Positions 8,569-16,838 of a stretch of 64,000 bases of DNA are shown here, in pieces (position 1 is the stretch's first letter; each line of letters begins with the position of its first letter). Source of the DNA: Erysipelotrichaceae bacterium. Lineage in GTDB: Bacteria > Bacillota_I > Bacilli_A > Erysipelotrichales > Erysipelotrichaceae. The notes beneath the pieces were generated by a model. The model was not told where the DNA came from and searched no databases. It worked only from the letters and a program-made list of their open reading frames with translations. Made by a program: the position numbers and the translations under genes. The DNA lies in assembly GCA_030531215.1 (NCBI GenBank), contig JAUNNY010000003.1, positions 41,622 to 105,621 of the forward strand, written 5' to 3'.

Positions 8569-8803
8569 AGAAGAACCGCCAAATAAAATCAATAAAAAAA
8601 TAAGCGATTTAGGCTTGTTAATATTATCGTTAATATCTAATAATCCAGGGATTAAAGTACCAGAAATGTTTGAAATGATTTTAAAAGAAGACGCCACAAT
8701 TAATGCAGATAAAATAAGATATTCACTTAAAACAGAATTAAAAGAAATGGTTGAATTAAGAGGTTCTAGAAAAACGGGCGGTTATTATTTAAAGATTATG
8801 TAA
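8540..8803 (+). pseudogene. C-terminal winged-helix part of the AlbA_2 gene, out of frame
   Basis: This frame lies one base out of phase with the gene above. It reads LPNLNYKEEPPN, which in intact family members directly follows the HATPase-like domain, and then about 75 residues that look like a helix-turn-helix DNA-binding domain. It has no ribosome binding site or sensible start of its own, so it is probably not translated alone. Removing one T at 8535-8539 would give one protein of about 437 residues ending at 8803. Confidence 0.7.
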
Positions 8804-8835
8804 ATGAGTAAAAAAACTTTGGTAAAACAAAATAA

Positions 8836-8868
8836 TGCATAAAATCGCGATAAATAAGTGCATAAAAT
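8836..8868. repeat. Pair of 10-bp direct repeats in the gap 8804-9091
   Basis: TGCATAAAAT occurs at 8836-8845 and 8859-8868, 23 bp apart start to start, or about two helical turns. Otherwise this 288-bp gap holds only the terminator at 8930-8962 and no visible gene. The repeats might be a binding site, but chance is possible in AT-rich DNA. Confidence 0.3.
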
Positions 8869-8929
8869 AGTACAATCCATTATTAAATATACCTAGAATA
8901 GTCATAGTCTATCGAGTGGGAAAAACTAT

Positions 8930-8962
8930 AACCTCCAATTATATTGATACAGGAGGTTTTTT
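8930..8962 (+). terminator. Terminator between the AlbA_2 gene and thioredoxin
   Basis: AACCTCC (8930-8936) and GGAGGTT (8952-8958) form a 7-bp stem with a 15-base loop, followed by six T residues. Confidence 0.7.
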
Positions 8963-9091
8963 ATTTATACCGTTAACTTTTTCAAATCTTTATAACTAGT
9001 TATTCAATAAGCGTTAAATTATCAGTATCAATTAGCATCATACAAGACTAATATCCAATCATCATTTATAATTTAATTGGAGGTACTAATA

Positions 9092-9400
9092 ATGAAAAAA
9101 GTAAACACACAAGAATTTGATCAAATAATTACTTCAGGAATTACTTTAGTAGATTTCTTCGCAGATTGGTGTGGGCCATGTAAGATGTTAGGGCCAATCA
9201 TTGAAGAACTAGATGAACAATTCCCTAATATAGAATTTATCAAAGTTAATGTAGATGAGAATATGGATCTTGCAGATCGTTATGGTATTATGTCTATTCC
9301 AACTGTCTTCATTATTAAAGATGGTAATATCATATCTACAATGCAAGGATATAGAGATAAATCAGGTGTTAAGGCATTTATCGAAGATGCTATTAAGTAA
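9092..9400 (+). CDS. trxA: Thioredoxin
   Basis: This 102-residue thioredoxin reduces disulfides in cytoplasmic proteins. It has the catalytic WCGPCK motif in FFADWCGPCKMLGP (about residues 24-37) and the cis-proline stretch SIPTVFII. Length is typical. The ATG at 9092 is preceded by GGAGG; an in-frame TTG at 9077 would lie within that site and is rejected. It stands alone, with a terminator upstream and a T-box leader downstream; thioredoxin reductase is not in this window. Confidence 0.95.
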   Translation: MKKVNTQEFDQIITSGITLVDFFADWCGPCKMLGPIIEELDEQFPNIEFIKVNVDENMDLADRYGIMSIPTVFIIKDGNIISTMQGYRDKSGVKAFIEDAIK

Positions 9401-9403
9401 CTA

Positions 9404-9432
9404 TTGATTTTATTACTATATTAGAGTAGTAT
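9404..9432 (+). promoter_or_regulatory. Putative promoter of the T-box/metQNI transcript
   Basis: TTGATT (9404-9409), a 17-bp spacer and TAGTAT (9427-9432) place the transcript start just before stem I of the T-box leader. Confidence 0.4.
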
Positions 9433-9435
9433 TTA

Positions 9436-9666
9436 GACAAGGCTAAGAAAAGAAGAGTAACTTATATTAAGCCTATAGAGAGTTCCTGGTTGGTGGAAAG
9501 GAATGGTAGAAGATAAGTGAACATGGTCTTGGAGCTTCTAGTTCGATATTAGAGCTAGACGTAACGCACACGTTATAGTGCTAGGATATGTTTGTATCTA
9601 AACAAGGTGTAGAAATACACGAATTAAGGTGGTAACACGTTGAATCGTCCTTATGGGCGATTTTTT
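9436..9666 (+). ncRNA. T-box leader with a methionine specifier
   Basis: This leader senses uncharged tRNA. It shows the AGAGAG and GGTTGGTGG elements of stem I, a specifier region GTGAACATGG with ATG at 9523-9525 (Met codon), the T-box core AAGGTGGTAACACG (9626-9639), and an intrinsic terminator AATCGTCC/GGGCGATT followed by T (9643-9666). When tRNA-Met is uncharged, the antiterminator should form and metQNI be transcribed. The Met specifier agrees with the methionine transporter downstream. Confidence 0.92.
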
Positions 9667-9702
9667 GTTTATAGGGATACAAATAAGGAAGGGGAAAAGT
9701 AT

Positions 9703-10512
9703 ATGAAAAAAATTATTGTAGTATTAGTAACATTATTTGTATTAGTAGGATGTGGTTCAAAAGCTAAAGATGACAAGATAATTAGTATTGCTTGTTCACC
9801 AACACCACACGCTGAAATTTTAGAGAAAGCAAAAGATCTTCTAGCAGAAAAAGGATATACATTAGAGATCCATGAATTTGAGGATTATGTACAGCCTATT
9901 GAAGTAGTAGAATCTGGGGAAATAGATGCAAACTATTTCGCACATGTTCCATATCTAGAAAACTATAATTCAGAAAAAGGAACTAATGAAGTAGTTGTAG
10001 GTAAGATTCACTATGAACCATTTGGTATCTATCCTGGTAAGAAAAATAGTTTAAATGATTTAGCAGACAATGATGTTATCTTTATTCCAAATGATGGAAC
10101 TAATGAAACTCGTGCTTTGTTATTGTTACAAGATAATGGAATTATTACTTTACCAGATGGAACAGGTGCAGATTCTATAGTAACGGTAAAAGATGTTGTT
10201 TCTTATAATGTAAATGTTGAGATTGTCGAAATCGAAGCAGCACAAATTTCAAGAAGAATTGATGAATCAGCAGTTGTAATATTAAACGGAAACTACGCAT
10301 TAGATGCTGGATTAAATGTAAGTAAAGATGCAATTGCTTATGAACAAGCAGACTCAAGTGCAGCACAAACATATGTAAATGTTATTGCTACAGTTAAAGG
10401 AAATGAAAATAACGAAGGACTAAAAGCATTAGTTGAAGTTCTACATTCACAAGAGATTGTTGATTTCATCAACAGCACATATGAAGGAGCAGTAGTACCA
10501 TTTACTGAGTAG
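9703..10512 (+). CDS. metQ: Methionine ABC transporter substrate-binding lipoprotein
   Basis: MetQ binds methionine outside the cell and hands it to MetNI. The 269-residue product has a lipoprotein signal with lipobox LVGC (Cys about residue 17) and the NlpA/MetQ fold (IISIACSPTPHAEILE, FEDYVQP, DANYFAHVPYLENYN). The ATG at 9703 is preceded by AAGGGG; the same frame is open back to 9640, but that part lies in the T-box terminator and is not coding. It is first in a metQNI operon under the Met T-box. Confidence 0.95.
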   Translation: MKKIIVVLVTLFVLVGCGSKAKDDKIISIACSPTPHAEILEKAKDLLAEKGYTLEIHEFEDYVQPIEVVESGEIDANYFAHVPYLENYNSEKGTNEVVVGKIHYEPFGIYPGKKNSLNDLADNDVIFIPNDGTNETRALLLLQDNGIITLPDGTGADSIVTVKDVVSYNVNVEIVEIEAAQISRRIDESAVVILNGNYALDAGLNVSKDAIAYEQADSSAAQTYVNVIATVKGNENNEGLKALVEVLHSQEIVDFINSTYEGAVVPFTE

Positions 10513-10514
10513 TT

Positions 10515-11507
10515 ATGATTAAAGTTAGTCACTTAACAAAAACATATGAAACAAAAGATATCAAAGTTGAAGCATTGAAAGATGTATCTTTTGAAGTAAA
10601 TGATGGAGAAATATATGGCATCATTGGTTTATCTGGTGCTGGTAAATCAACACTTATAAGATGTCTAAATAGATTAGAAAAACCAAACAGTGGTTCAATA
10701 GAAATTGATGGTGACAAATTAGAAGAGCTATCTGAAAAAGAACTTAGACTAAAAAGAAGAAAGATAGGAATGATCTTCCAATCATTTAATCTATTGATGC
10801 AATCAAATGTTATTGATAATGTATGCTTTCCAATGACAATTGCAGGGATAAATAAAAAAGAAGCTAAATCAAAAGCATTAGAATATCTAAAAGTAGTTGG
10901 ACTAGAAAATAAAGCTAATGCCTATCCTAGTCAATTATCAGGTGGTCAGAAACAAAGAGTCGCAATCGCTAGAGTTTTAGCATCTAATCCTGAAATCTTA
11001 TTATGTGATGAAGCAACTTCGGCTCTAGATCCAGAAACCACAAAACAAATTTTAACTTTAATAAAAGACATCAATCAAAAATACAACATCACTGTTTTCA
11101 TAATCACGCATCAAATGTCAGTAATCCAAGAAATATGTAATCGTTGCGCGGTCTTAGAAAATGGTGAACTTGTAGAAGAAAATACTGTTGATGAATTATT
11201 TAGAAATCCAAAGACTGATGCCGCAAAACGTTTAATATTTAATACTACCAACAAAGCATCTAAATTATATGGTGGTAAATTATTAAGAATCGCATTTGAA
11301 GAAACTAATTCTTTAGATCCTGTAATTGCCAATATGATTCTTGAATTTAAACAACCAGTCTCAATCTTACAGTCAGATATTTCATTAATACATGGCAGAA
11401 GTAAAGGCCAGATGTTGATTCAATTACCAGTAGATGAAAAGATTGCCAATCAAATGATTGACTATCTAGCTAAAAATGATTCTGTAGTAGTTCAGGAGGT
11501 AAACTAA
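10515..11507 (+). CDS. metN: Methionine ABC transporter ATP-binding protein
   Basis: The 330-residue ATPase powers MetI. It has Walker A GLSGAGKST (about 38-46), signature LSGGQKQRVAIARV, Walker B LLCDEATSALD and the switch His (FIITHQM). A C-terminal NIL (ACT-like) domain (about 255-330) binds methionine and inhibits transport when the cell is replete, as known for MetN. It starts two bases after metQ, with coupled translation. Confidence 0.96.
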   Translation: MIKVSHLTKTYETKDIKVEALKDVSFEVNDGEIYGIIGLSGAGKSTLIRCLNRLEKPNSGSIEIDGDKLEELSEKELRLKRRKIGMIFQSFNLLMQSNVIDNVCFPMTIAGINKKEAKSKALEYLKVVGLENKANAYPSQLSGGQKQRVAIARVLASNPEILLCDEATSALDPETTKQILTLIKDINQKYNITVFIITHQMSVIQEICNRCAVLENGELVEENTVDELFRNPKTDAAKRLIFNTTNKASKLYGGKLLRIAFEETNSLDPVIANMILEFKQPVSILQSDISLIHGRSKGQMLIQLPVDEKIANQMIDYLAKNDSVVVQEVN

Positions 11508-11508
11508 G

Positions 11509-12174
11509 ATGTTTGATTCCTCAACTATAAATATGATCTTAACTGGTATTTTAGATACCTTAATCATGGTGTTCTTATCAACCTTGTTTGGTTATTTATT
11601 TGGTTTACCATTAGGTATCGCTTTATTTGCTTTTGATAAAGACGGTATCAAACCAAATAAGACAATTTATCGTATCTTAGATATTTTAGTAAATGTTGGC
11701 AGATCAATTCCATTCTTAATCTTACTAATTCTTATTATTCCTTTTACAAGATTAATTGTGGGTAAGTCTTATGGAACAATGGCTACTGTAGTTCCATTAA
11801 CTGTCTCAGCTATTCCTTTTATTGGTAGAATGGTTGAATCTAGTCTAAAGGAAGTTGATAAGGGTGTCATTGAAGCGGCGCAATCGATGGGTGCAAGCAA
11901 TTTCACCATCATCTTAAGAGTATTGTTATCTGAAGCTAGACCATCATTAATCAATGGTGCAACAATCTGTTTAGGTACTATTGTTGGCTATAGTGCTATG
12001 GCTGGTACTGTTGGTGGTGGTGGACTTGGTGACATCGCTATCAGGTATGGTTATTATCGTTATGATACAGGAATTATGATTGTAACAGTCATCATTATTA
12101 TCCTGTTAGTGCAATTATTCCAAGCAATTGGAAATAAACTTTCAAAATCTTTAGATAAACGTAAAAATATTTAA
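11509..12174 (+). CDS. metI: Methionine ABC transporter permease
   Basis: The 221-residue permease has five hydrophobic segments and the EAA loop (EAAQSMGASN, about residues 123-132) that contacts MetN. The conserved GTVGGGGLGDIAIRYGYYRY near the end is typical for MetI. GGAGG precedes the ATG, one base after metN. No clear terminator separates it from the SAM-riboswitch promoter, so some readthrough into the ECF operon is possible. Confidence 0.95.
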   Translation: MFDSSTINMILTGILDTLIMVFLSTLFGYLFGLPLGIALFAFDKDGIKPNKTIYRILDILVNVGRSIPFLILLILIIPFTRLIVGKSYGTMATVVPLTVSAIPFIGRMVESSLKEVDKGVIEAAQSMGASNFTIILRVLLSEARPSLINGATICLGTIVGYSAMAGTVGGGGLGDIAIRYGYYRYDTGIMIVTVIIIILLVQLFQAIGNKLSKSLDKRKNI

Positions 12175-12182
12175 TATTTTTA

Positions 12183-12211
12183 TTGTGAACTCATCATCAA
12201 AGTGATAAACT
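12183..12211 (+). promoter_or_regulatory. Promoter of the SAM-riboswitch operon
   Basis: TTGTGA (12183-12188), a 17-bp spacer and TAAACT (12206-12211) with an upstream TG (extended -10). The predicted start, about 12218, coincides with the first base of riboswitch stem P1, which supports the call. Confidence 0.5.
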
Positions 12212-12217
12212 AGTTTT

Positions 12218-12336
12218 GTCCATAAAGAGAGGCGGAGAGACAAGCTCTTTGAAACCTCAGCAACCTTCTTATGAAAGGTGCTAATGCTTGTACGATGGGT
12301 TATAACATCAATTACCCATCATTTGATGGGTTTTTA
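12218..12336 (+). ncRNA. SAM-I (S-box) riboswitch
   Basis: The aptamer carries S-box signatures AGAGAGGCGGAGAGA, GAAACCTCAGCAACC and AAGGTGCTAA. P1 pairs GTCCAT (12218-12223) with ATGGGT (12295-12300). The same GATGGGT (12294-12300) can instead pair with ACCCATC (12314-12320) as an antiterminator; otherwise ACCCATC pairs with GATGGGT (12325-12331) and a T run as the terminator. So SAM binding should turn off the ECF transporter/SAM hydrolase operon. Confidence 0.93.
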
Positions 12337-12363
12337 TTTTTATTGGACAAGAAAGAGGGAAAC

Positions 12364-12942
12364 ATGCAAAAAGAAAGTATCGGGAAAATTTTATTAGGAA
12401 AGTGGGATACAAAGACTATCGTTGGTGTAGCTATTGGTGTAGCATTATTTGCTGTATTAATGGACTATGCATCAATTAAAGTATTCACAAACACTAACTT
12501 AACATTAGCTATGATCGTTCCAGTAATCGTTGGTGGTTTATTTGGACCTTTACCAGCTGCACTTGCTTGTGGTTTAGGAAATGTCTTAGCTGACTTAATT
12601 GGTGGCTGGGGTATGTGGTTTAACTGGTCAATCGGTAACGCTGTTTTAGGCTTCATCGTTGGTTGTTTAAAACTATATGGTGCTGATATTGAAAATGGTA
12701 AATTCGATGTTAAACAAATGATTATCTATGCTATTTTAGCTATTATAGGTAACGCTCTAGCATTTGGTGTTATTACACCTATCTGTTCTGCAATCCTATA
12801 TCAATCAGAACTAGAAATCACCTTCTTACAAAGCTTATTTGGTGGTGCATCTAACGTATTAGTTCTAGTAGTTGTAGGCATTCCAATTCTTAAAGCTTTA
12901 GCTGCAAGAAACGCAAAAGCATCTAATTTAACAAAGGAATAA
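12364..12942 (+). CDS. mtsT: ECF transporter S component, probably for methionine or a SAM-related compound
   Basis: S components bind the substrate of energy-coupling-factor importers. This 192-residue protein has about six membrane segments and an AMIVPVIVGGLFGPLPAAL stretch typical of the ECF S superfamily. The ATG at 12364 follows AGAGGG; the frame is open back to 12271, but that part is inside the riboswitch. The next genes encode the ATPase and T component. Control by a SAM-I riboswitch fits the predicted methionine ECF system MtsTUV, but the neighbouring SAM hydrolases make SAM or another sulfonium compound a serious alternative. Confidence 0.82.
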   Translation: MQKESIGKILLGKWDTKTIVGVAIGVALFAVLMDYASIKVFTNTNLTLAMIVPVIVGGLFGPLPAALACGLGNVLADLIGGWGMWFNWSIGNAVLGFIVGCLKLYGADIENGKFDVKQMIIYAILAIIGNALAFGVITPICSAILYQSELEITFLQSLFGGASNVLVLVVVGIPILKALAARNAKASNLTKE

Positions 12943-12943
12943 G

Positions 12944-14659
12944 ATGGACAAAATTCCAGTTATCGAATTAAAGGATTTCGGCTTTAGATATCGTTCTCAA
13001 ACTGAAAAAACTTTAAAAAATATTAATCTCACGATATATGAAGGAGAAAAAGTTCTTTTATTAGGACCTTCTGGTTGTGGTAAATCAACTTTAGCAAACT
13101 GTATAAATGGTTTGATTCCTTTCTCATATCCTGGTGAAATAACTGGTTCATGTAAAGTTGCTGGAGTAGAAACATCTACTTCCAGCATCTTTAAGTTGAG
13201 TGCTTCTGTAGGAACAGTACTTCAAGATTCAGATGCCCAATTTGTTGGACTTTCTGTTGGAGAAGATATTGCATATGCATTAGAAAATGAAAACATGCCA
13301 AGAAGCGAAATGCTACCAAAAGTAGAAAATGTCGCTAATCTTGTGCATATGCAAGATTTTCTAGGGGTTGTTCCATATAAACTATCTGGTGGTCAAAAAC
13401 AAAGAGTATCTTTAGCAGGTATTATGCATGATGATGTAAAGATACTTCTTTTTGATGAACCTTTAGCTGCACTAGATCCAAAGATGGGCAATCAAGCTAT
13501 TGAACTAATCGATGAAATTCAAAAGAAGTCAAACAAAACAGTTGTTATTATTGAACATCGTCTTGAAGATGTTCTTCATCGTAATGTAGATCGTATTATC
13601 TTGATGTCGGAAGGTCAAATCGTAGAAGATACAACTCCAGATAAACTATTATGTTCAAAACTATTAGTTGAAAAAGGCATTAGAGAGCCTCTATATTTAT
13701 CTGCTATAAGAATGGCGGGATGCGAGATACACGAAGAAGATAAACCGTCTGATGTATATTCAATGAATTTAGAACCATACAAAGATAAAGTTGTAAAGTT
13801 CTTTAATGAAGTTGAACCTACAATAACAGAAAACAACGAAGATGTAATTATAGATGTTAATAATGTCACATTTAATTATGGCGGCACACAAAACAACTCT
13901 TTAAACGATGTTTCATTTAAGATTCGTAAAAAAGAGAAGGTTGCTTTAATTGGCGAAAATGGCGCAGGCAAATCAACATTAGCTAAATTAATATGCGGAA
14001 TCGTTAGACCTAATAAAGGTAGCGTTGTGATTAATGGTACTAATTATTCATCAATGACTATTAAAGAAATAAATACTATTATCGGTTATGTGATGCAGAA
14101 CCCTAATCAGATGTTAGTAAAAGATATCATTAAAGACGAAGTATCTTTAGGCTTTACGTTAAACAATATTCCTGAAGAAGAAGCTAATCCGCATGTTGAA
14201 GAAATATTAAAGATGACTGATTTGTGGCCTATGCGTAATTGGCCTGTTGGTGTATTGAGTTATGGTCAAAAGAAACGTGTTACTATTGCTTCTATATTGG
14301 CTATGAAACCAGAAGTCATTATTCTTGATGAGCCAACAGCTGGACAAGACTATCGTATCTATACAGAAATAATGACTTTCTTAAATGAATTAAATAAAAA
14401 CTATGGTATCACTATCATCTTCATTACTCACGATATGCATCTAGCAATCGAATATACTGATAGAGCTATTGTTTTAGCAAACAGCAGATGCATTGGTGAT
14501 GATTCCGTGTATAAGATTTTATCTAATAACGATATCATTGAACAGGCAAGTTTAAAACAAACATCACTATACATCTTGGCAAATAGATTAGGAATTGATC
14601 CAGAGAAATTTATCGATTCATTCATCCAAGCCGAAAGGAAGACTAGACATGAATCATAG
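12944..14659 (+). CDS. mtsU: ECF transporter fused double ATPase
   Basis: The 571-residue protein holds two complete ABC ATPase domains in one chain. The first (about 1-240) has GPSGCGKST, LSGGQKQRVSLAG and LLFDEPLAALD; the second (about 300-540) has GENGAGKST, LSYGQKKRVTIAS and IILDEPTAGQD. Fused pairs are common for dedicated ECF systems, where separate EcfA and EcfA' act as a heterodimer. It starts one base after the S component stop and overlaps the T component by 11 bases. I infer that it powers this transporter only, because the whole set lies under one riboswitch. Confidence 0.9.
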   Translation: MDKIPVIELKDFGFRYRSQTEKTLKNINLTIYEGEKVLLLGPSGCGKSTLANCINGLIPFSYPGEITGSCKVAGVETSTSSIFKLSASVGTVLQDSDAQFVGLSVGEDIAYALENENMPRSEMLPKVENVANLVHMQDFLGVVPYKLSGGQKQRVSLAGIMHDDVKILLFDEPLAALDPKMGNQAIELIDEIQKKSNKTVVIIEHRLEDVLHRNVDRIILMSEGQIVEDTTPDKLLCSKLLVEKGIREPLYLSAIRMAGCEIHEEDKPSDVYSMNLEPYKDKVVKFFNEVEPTITENNEDVIIDVNNVTFNYGGTQNNSLNDVSFKIRKKEKVALIGENGAGKSTLAKLICGIVRPNKGSVVINGTNYSSMTIKEINTIIGYVMQNPNQMLVKDIIKDEVSLGFTLNNIPEEEANPHVEEILKMTDLWPMRNWPVGVLSYGQKKRVTIASILAMKPEVIILDEPTAGQDYRIYTEIMTFLNELNKNYGITIIFITHDMHLAIEYTDRAIVLANSRCIGDDSVYKILSNNDIIEQASLKQTSLYILANRLGIDPEKFIDSFIQAERKTRHES

Positions 14660-15497
14660 CGCTATTATCAATCTGGTTCCTGGAAATACCTTCCTTCATA
14701 AATTAACAGGTACAACGAAAGTACGTCTTTTCATCGTATTAATAATCTATGTTACGATGTCTTTTGATTTGCCTATCATTCTTCCATTGTTTATAGCCTC
14801 TATAGTTGCATTAATTTCATTAAAACCAAAATGGAAGACAATTAGAACAATTATGATAATTGTTGTGTTAATGAATTTATTTAATATTTTCTTATATTGG
14901 GTTGCTGACCCAAATTGTGGTCAAATATACAATAATGATGCGACAGTATTAGTTAAGTTAACAAATTATTTTGTGATTACTAAAGGTACGTTGTGGTATC
15001 TAGGCGTCAGATTATTAAAGATGCTTACATCATTCTTAATTTCTTTAGTATTTATTATGTCTATTACACCAAGCGAAATGGCAGCTGGTTTAACTTCGTT
15101 AGGTTTACCATATAAGTTTGGTTGTATCGTGGAGATTGCGTTTAGATATATTCCTGATATTTCTAGAGACTTTGAAAATATATCTATTTCTATGCAGTGT
15201 CGTGGTCTAGAATTAGACAAGAAAAAAACTAGTCCATTTAAACGTATGAAACAAATGATATTAATATTGATACCTCTAGTCATTACATCATTTGATAGAG
15301 TAGGTAATATAGCTAATGCGATGGACTTAAGAGGTTTTGGTAAATTAAACAAACGTACATATTATGCTGAACATGAACCTAGCAAATGGGATAAAGTATT
15401 TATGGTTATATATATTTTATTATTCATATTTGATATTGCATATCTAATCAATAATGGATTAGGTACTAGATCAACCAGAATGTGGATCTATTGGTAA
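14649..15497 (+). CDS. mtsV: ECF transporter T component
   Basis: EcfT links the S component to the ATPases. The 282-residue protein has about five or six membrane segments and two Arg-Gly coupling motifs, MQCRGLELD (about residues 180-188) and AMDLRGFGK (about 223-231), in the usual place of the ARG boxes that touch the ATPases. The ATG at 14649 overlaps the end of the ATPase gene and is preceded by GGAAG; a longer in-frame reading from 14595 lies within the ATPase gene and is rejected. Confidence 0.9.
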   Translation: MNHSAIINLVPGNTFLHKLTGTTKVRLFIVLIIYVTMSFDLPIILPLFIASIVALISLKPKWKTIRTIMIIVVLMNLFNIFLYWVADPNCGQIYNNDATVLVKLTNYFVITKGTLWYLGVRLLKMLTSFLISLVFIMSITPSEMAAGLTSLGLPYKFGCIVEIAFRYIPDISRDFENISISMQCRGLELDKKKTSPFKRMKQMILILIPLVITSFDRVGNIANAMDLRGFGKLNKRTYYAEHEPSKWDKVFMVIYILLFIFDIAYLINNGLGTRSTRMWIYW

Positions 15498-15498
15498 G

Positions 15499-16836
15499 AT
15501 GGACTACAAACAATTATTCATAAACAATTTAGATATTATAAAAGATTTATTGGCAATTAAATCTATTTATGATGAAAATAGCGTATCAGAAACTGCCCCA
15601 TATGGTAAGTCAGTTAAAGATGCGCTTTTATTTATGAAAGAATTAGCTATCAAAGATGGTTTTATAGTTAAAGAATATGATAATAAAGTACTAACTATTT
15701 CTTATGTAACTAACGAAGATAAACATATCGATATTGCCTCACACTTAGATGTTGTATCAGTTGATGATAAATGGAATAATGATCCATTTGAACCAACTAT
15801 CATCGACAACAAGATATATGGCCGAGGTACCAGTGATATGAAGATACCACTAATGTTGACATATATTGCCTTGAAACAATTAAGAGATAAATATCCTAAT
15901 CCAAATAAAGAACTTAGACTCGTCTTAGGAACAGACGAAGAACGCACTATGGAAGATATGCATTATTACTATAATCATGTATCTAAGCCATTATTTGCGT
16001 TTACTCCTGATGGAAGTTTTCCTATGGGTATAGGTGAACTTGGTGCCTTAATGTGGACGATAGACGAAAGCTATTGTGGCATTATCGATAAACTTGAGGG
16101 TGGCATCCAATGTAATGTTGTAGCACCAAATTGTTATATTAGATTAACTAATAATCTATATACTAATAAAATAAAAGATTATATCTTTAATAATAAAATA
16201 GACGCAAAAGTTTATGAACAAGAAAATAAGACTATTATTGAAACTAACGGTAAAGCTGTTCATTCATCACTATGTTATCTTGGTGATAATGCCATCATAA
16301 AAGCCCTAAAGATTATTAAAGATAATGTTGATGATAAATATGTAGAGAACCTTTATCATTTATTCTCTAATTGTTATGGCGATAATTTTGATTGTAAAGT
16401 GGCTGGTGAATATAATACCTTCTTTACGGTAAATCTTGGCAGATTAACAATCTCAGAAAACAAAATAACAGCCCAAATAGATGGTAGATATCCAAACACT
16501 ATAACTAGCGAAGAACTCATAAAGAGAATTAATAATAAATCTTTATTTAATATTAATTTAGTTTATGATGACAAGCCAACACTATGCAACAAAGATGATA
16601 AATATGTACAATGTTTATTAGGAACATATCGTAATATAACAAATGATTATTCAGATCCTTTAGTATCGGGATCGGTAACCTATTCTAAAGTATTTAAACA
16701 TTGTGTGAGTTTTGGCCCTAATAAATTAGGTAAACCACATCTAGCGCATCAAGTTAATGAATATATGGAAATAGATGATTGTGTTGAAGCTTTGGAAATA
16801 TACTATAAAGCGATGGAAAGATTATTAGAGGAATGA
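15499..16836 (+). CDS. M20-family (PepV-like) dipeptidase
   Basis: The 445-residue metallopeptidase has the M20 signatures: HLDVVSVDDKW (metal His and Asp, about residues 77-87), GRGTSDMKIP (bridging Asp) and GTDEERTMED (general base and metal Glu). PepV-type enzymes cut dipeptides in the cytoplasm. It starts one base after the T component and overlaps the first SAM hydrolase region, so it is part of the SAM-controlled operon. I infer release of methionine from peptides, but substrate specificity cannot be read from sequence. Confidence 0.88.
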   Translation: MDYKQLFINNLDIIKDLLAIKSIYDENSVSETAPYGKSVKDALLFMKELAIKDGFIVKEYDNKVLTISYVTNEDKHIDIASHLDVVSVDDKWNNDPFEPTIIDNKIYGRGTSDMKIPLMLTYIALKQLRDKYPNPNKELRLVLGTDEERTMEDMHYYYNHVSKPLFAFTPDGSFPMGIGELGALMWTIDESYCGIIDKLEGGIQCNVVAPNCYIRLTNNLYTNKIKDYIFNNKIDAKVYEQENKTIIETNGKAVHSSLCYLGDNAIIKALKIIKDNVDDKYVENLYHLFSNCYGDNFDCKVAGEYNTFFTVNLGRLTISENKITAQIDGRYPNTITSEELIKRINNKSLFNINLVYDDKPTLCNKDDKYVQCLLGTYRNITNDYSDPLVSGSVTYSKVFKHCVSFGPNKLGKPHLAHQVNEYMEIDDCVEALEIYYKAMERLLEE

Positions 16837-16838
16837 AA

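Noticed and set aside
9640..9702. Longer N-terminus of MetQ
   Set aside because: The extra codons are the T-box terminator; the lipoprotein signal begins at 9703.
12271..12363. Longer N-terminus of the ECF S component
   Set aside because: The extra codons lie in the SAM riboswitch and its terminator; a good ribosome binding site precedes the ATG at 12364.
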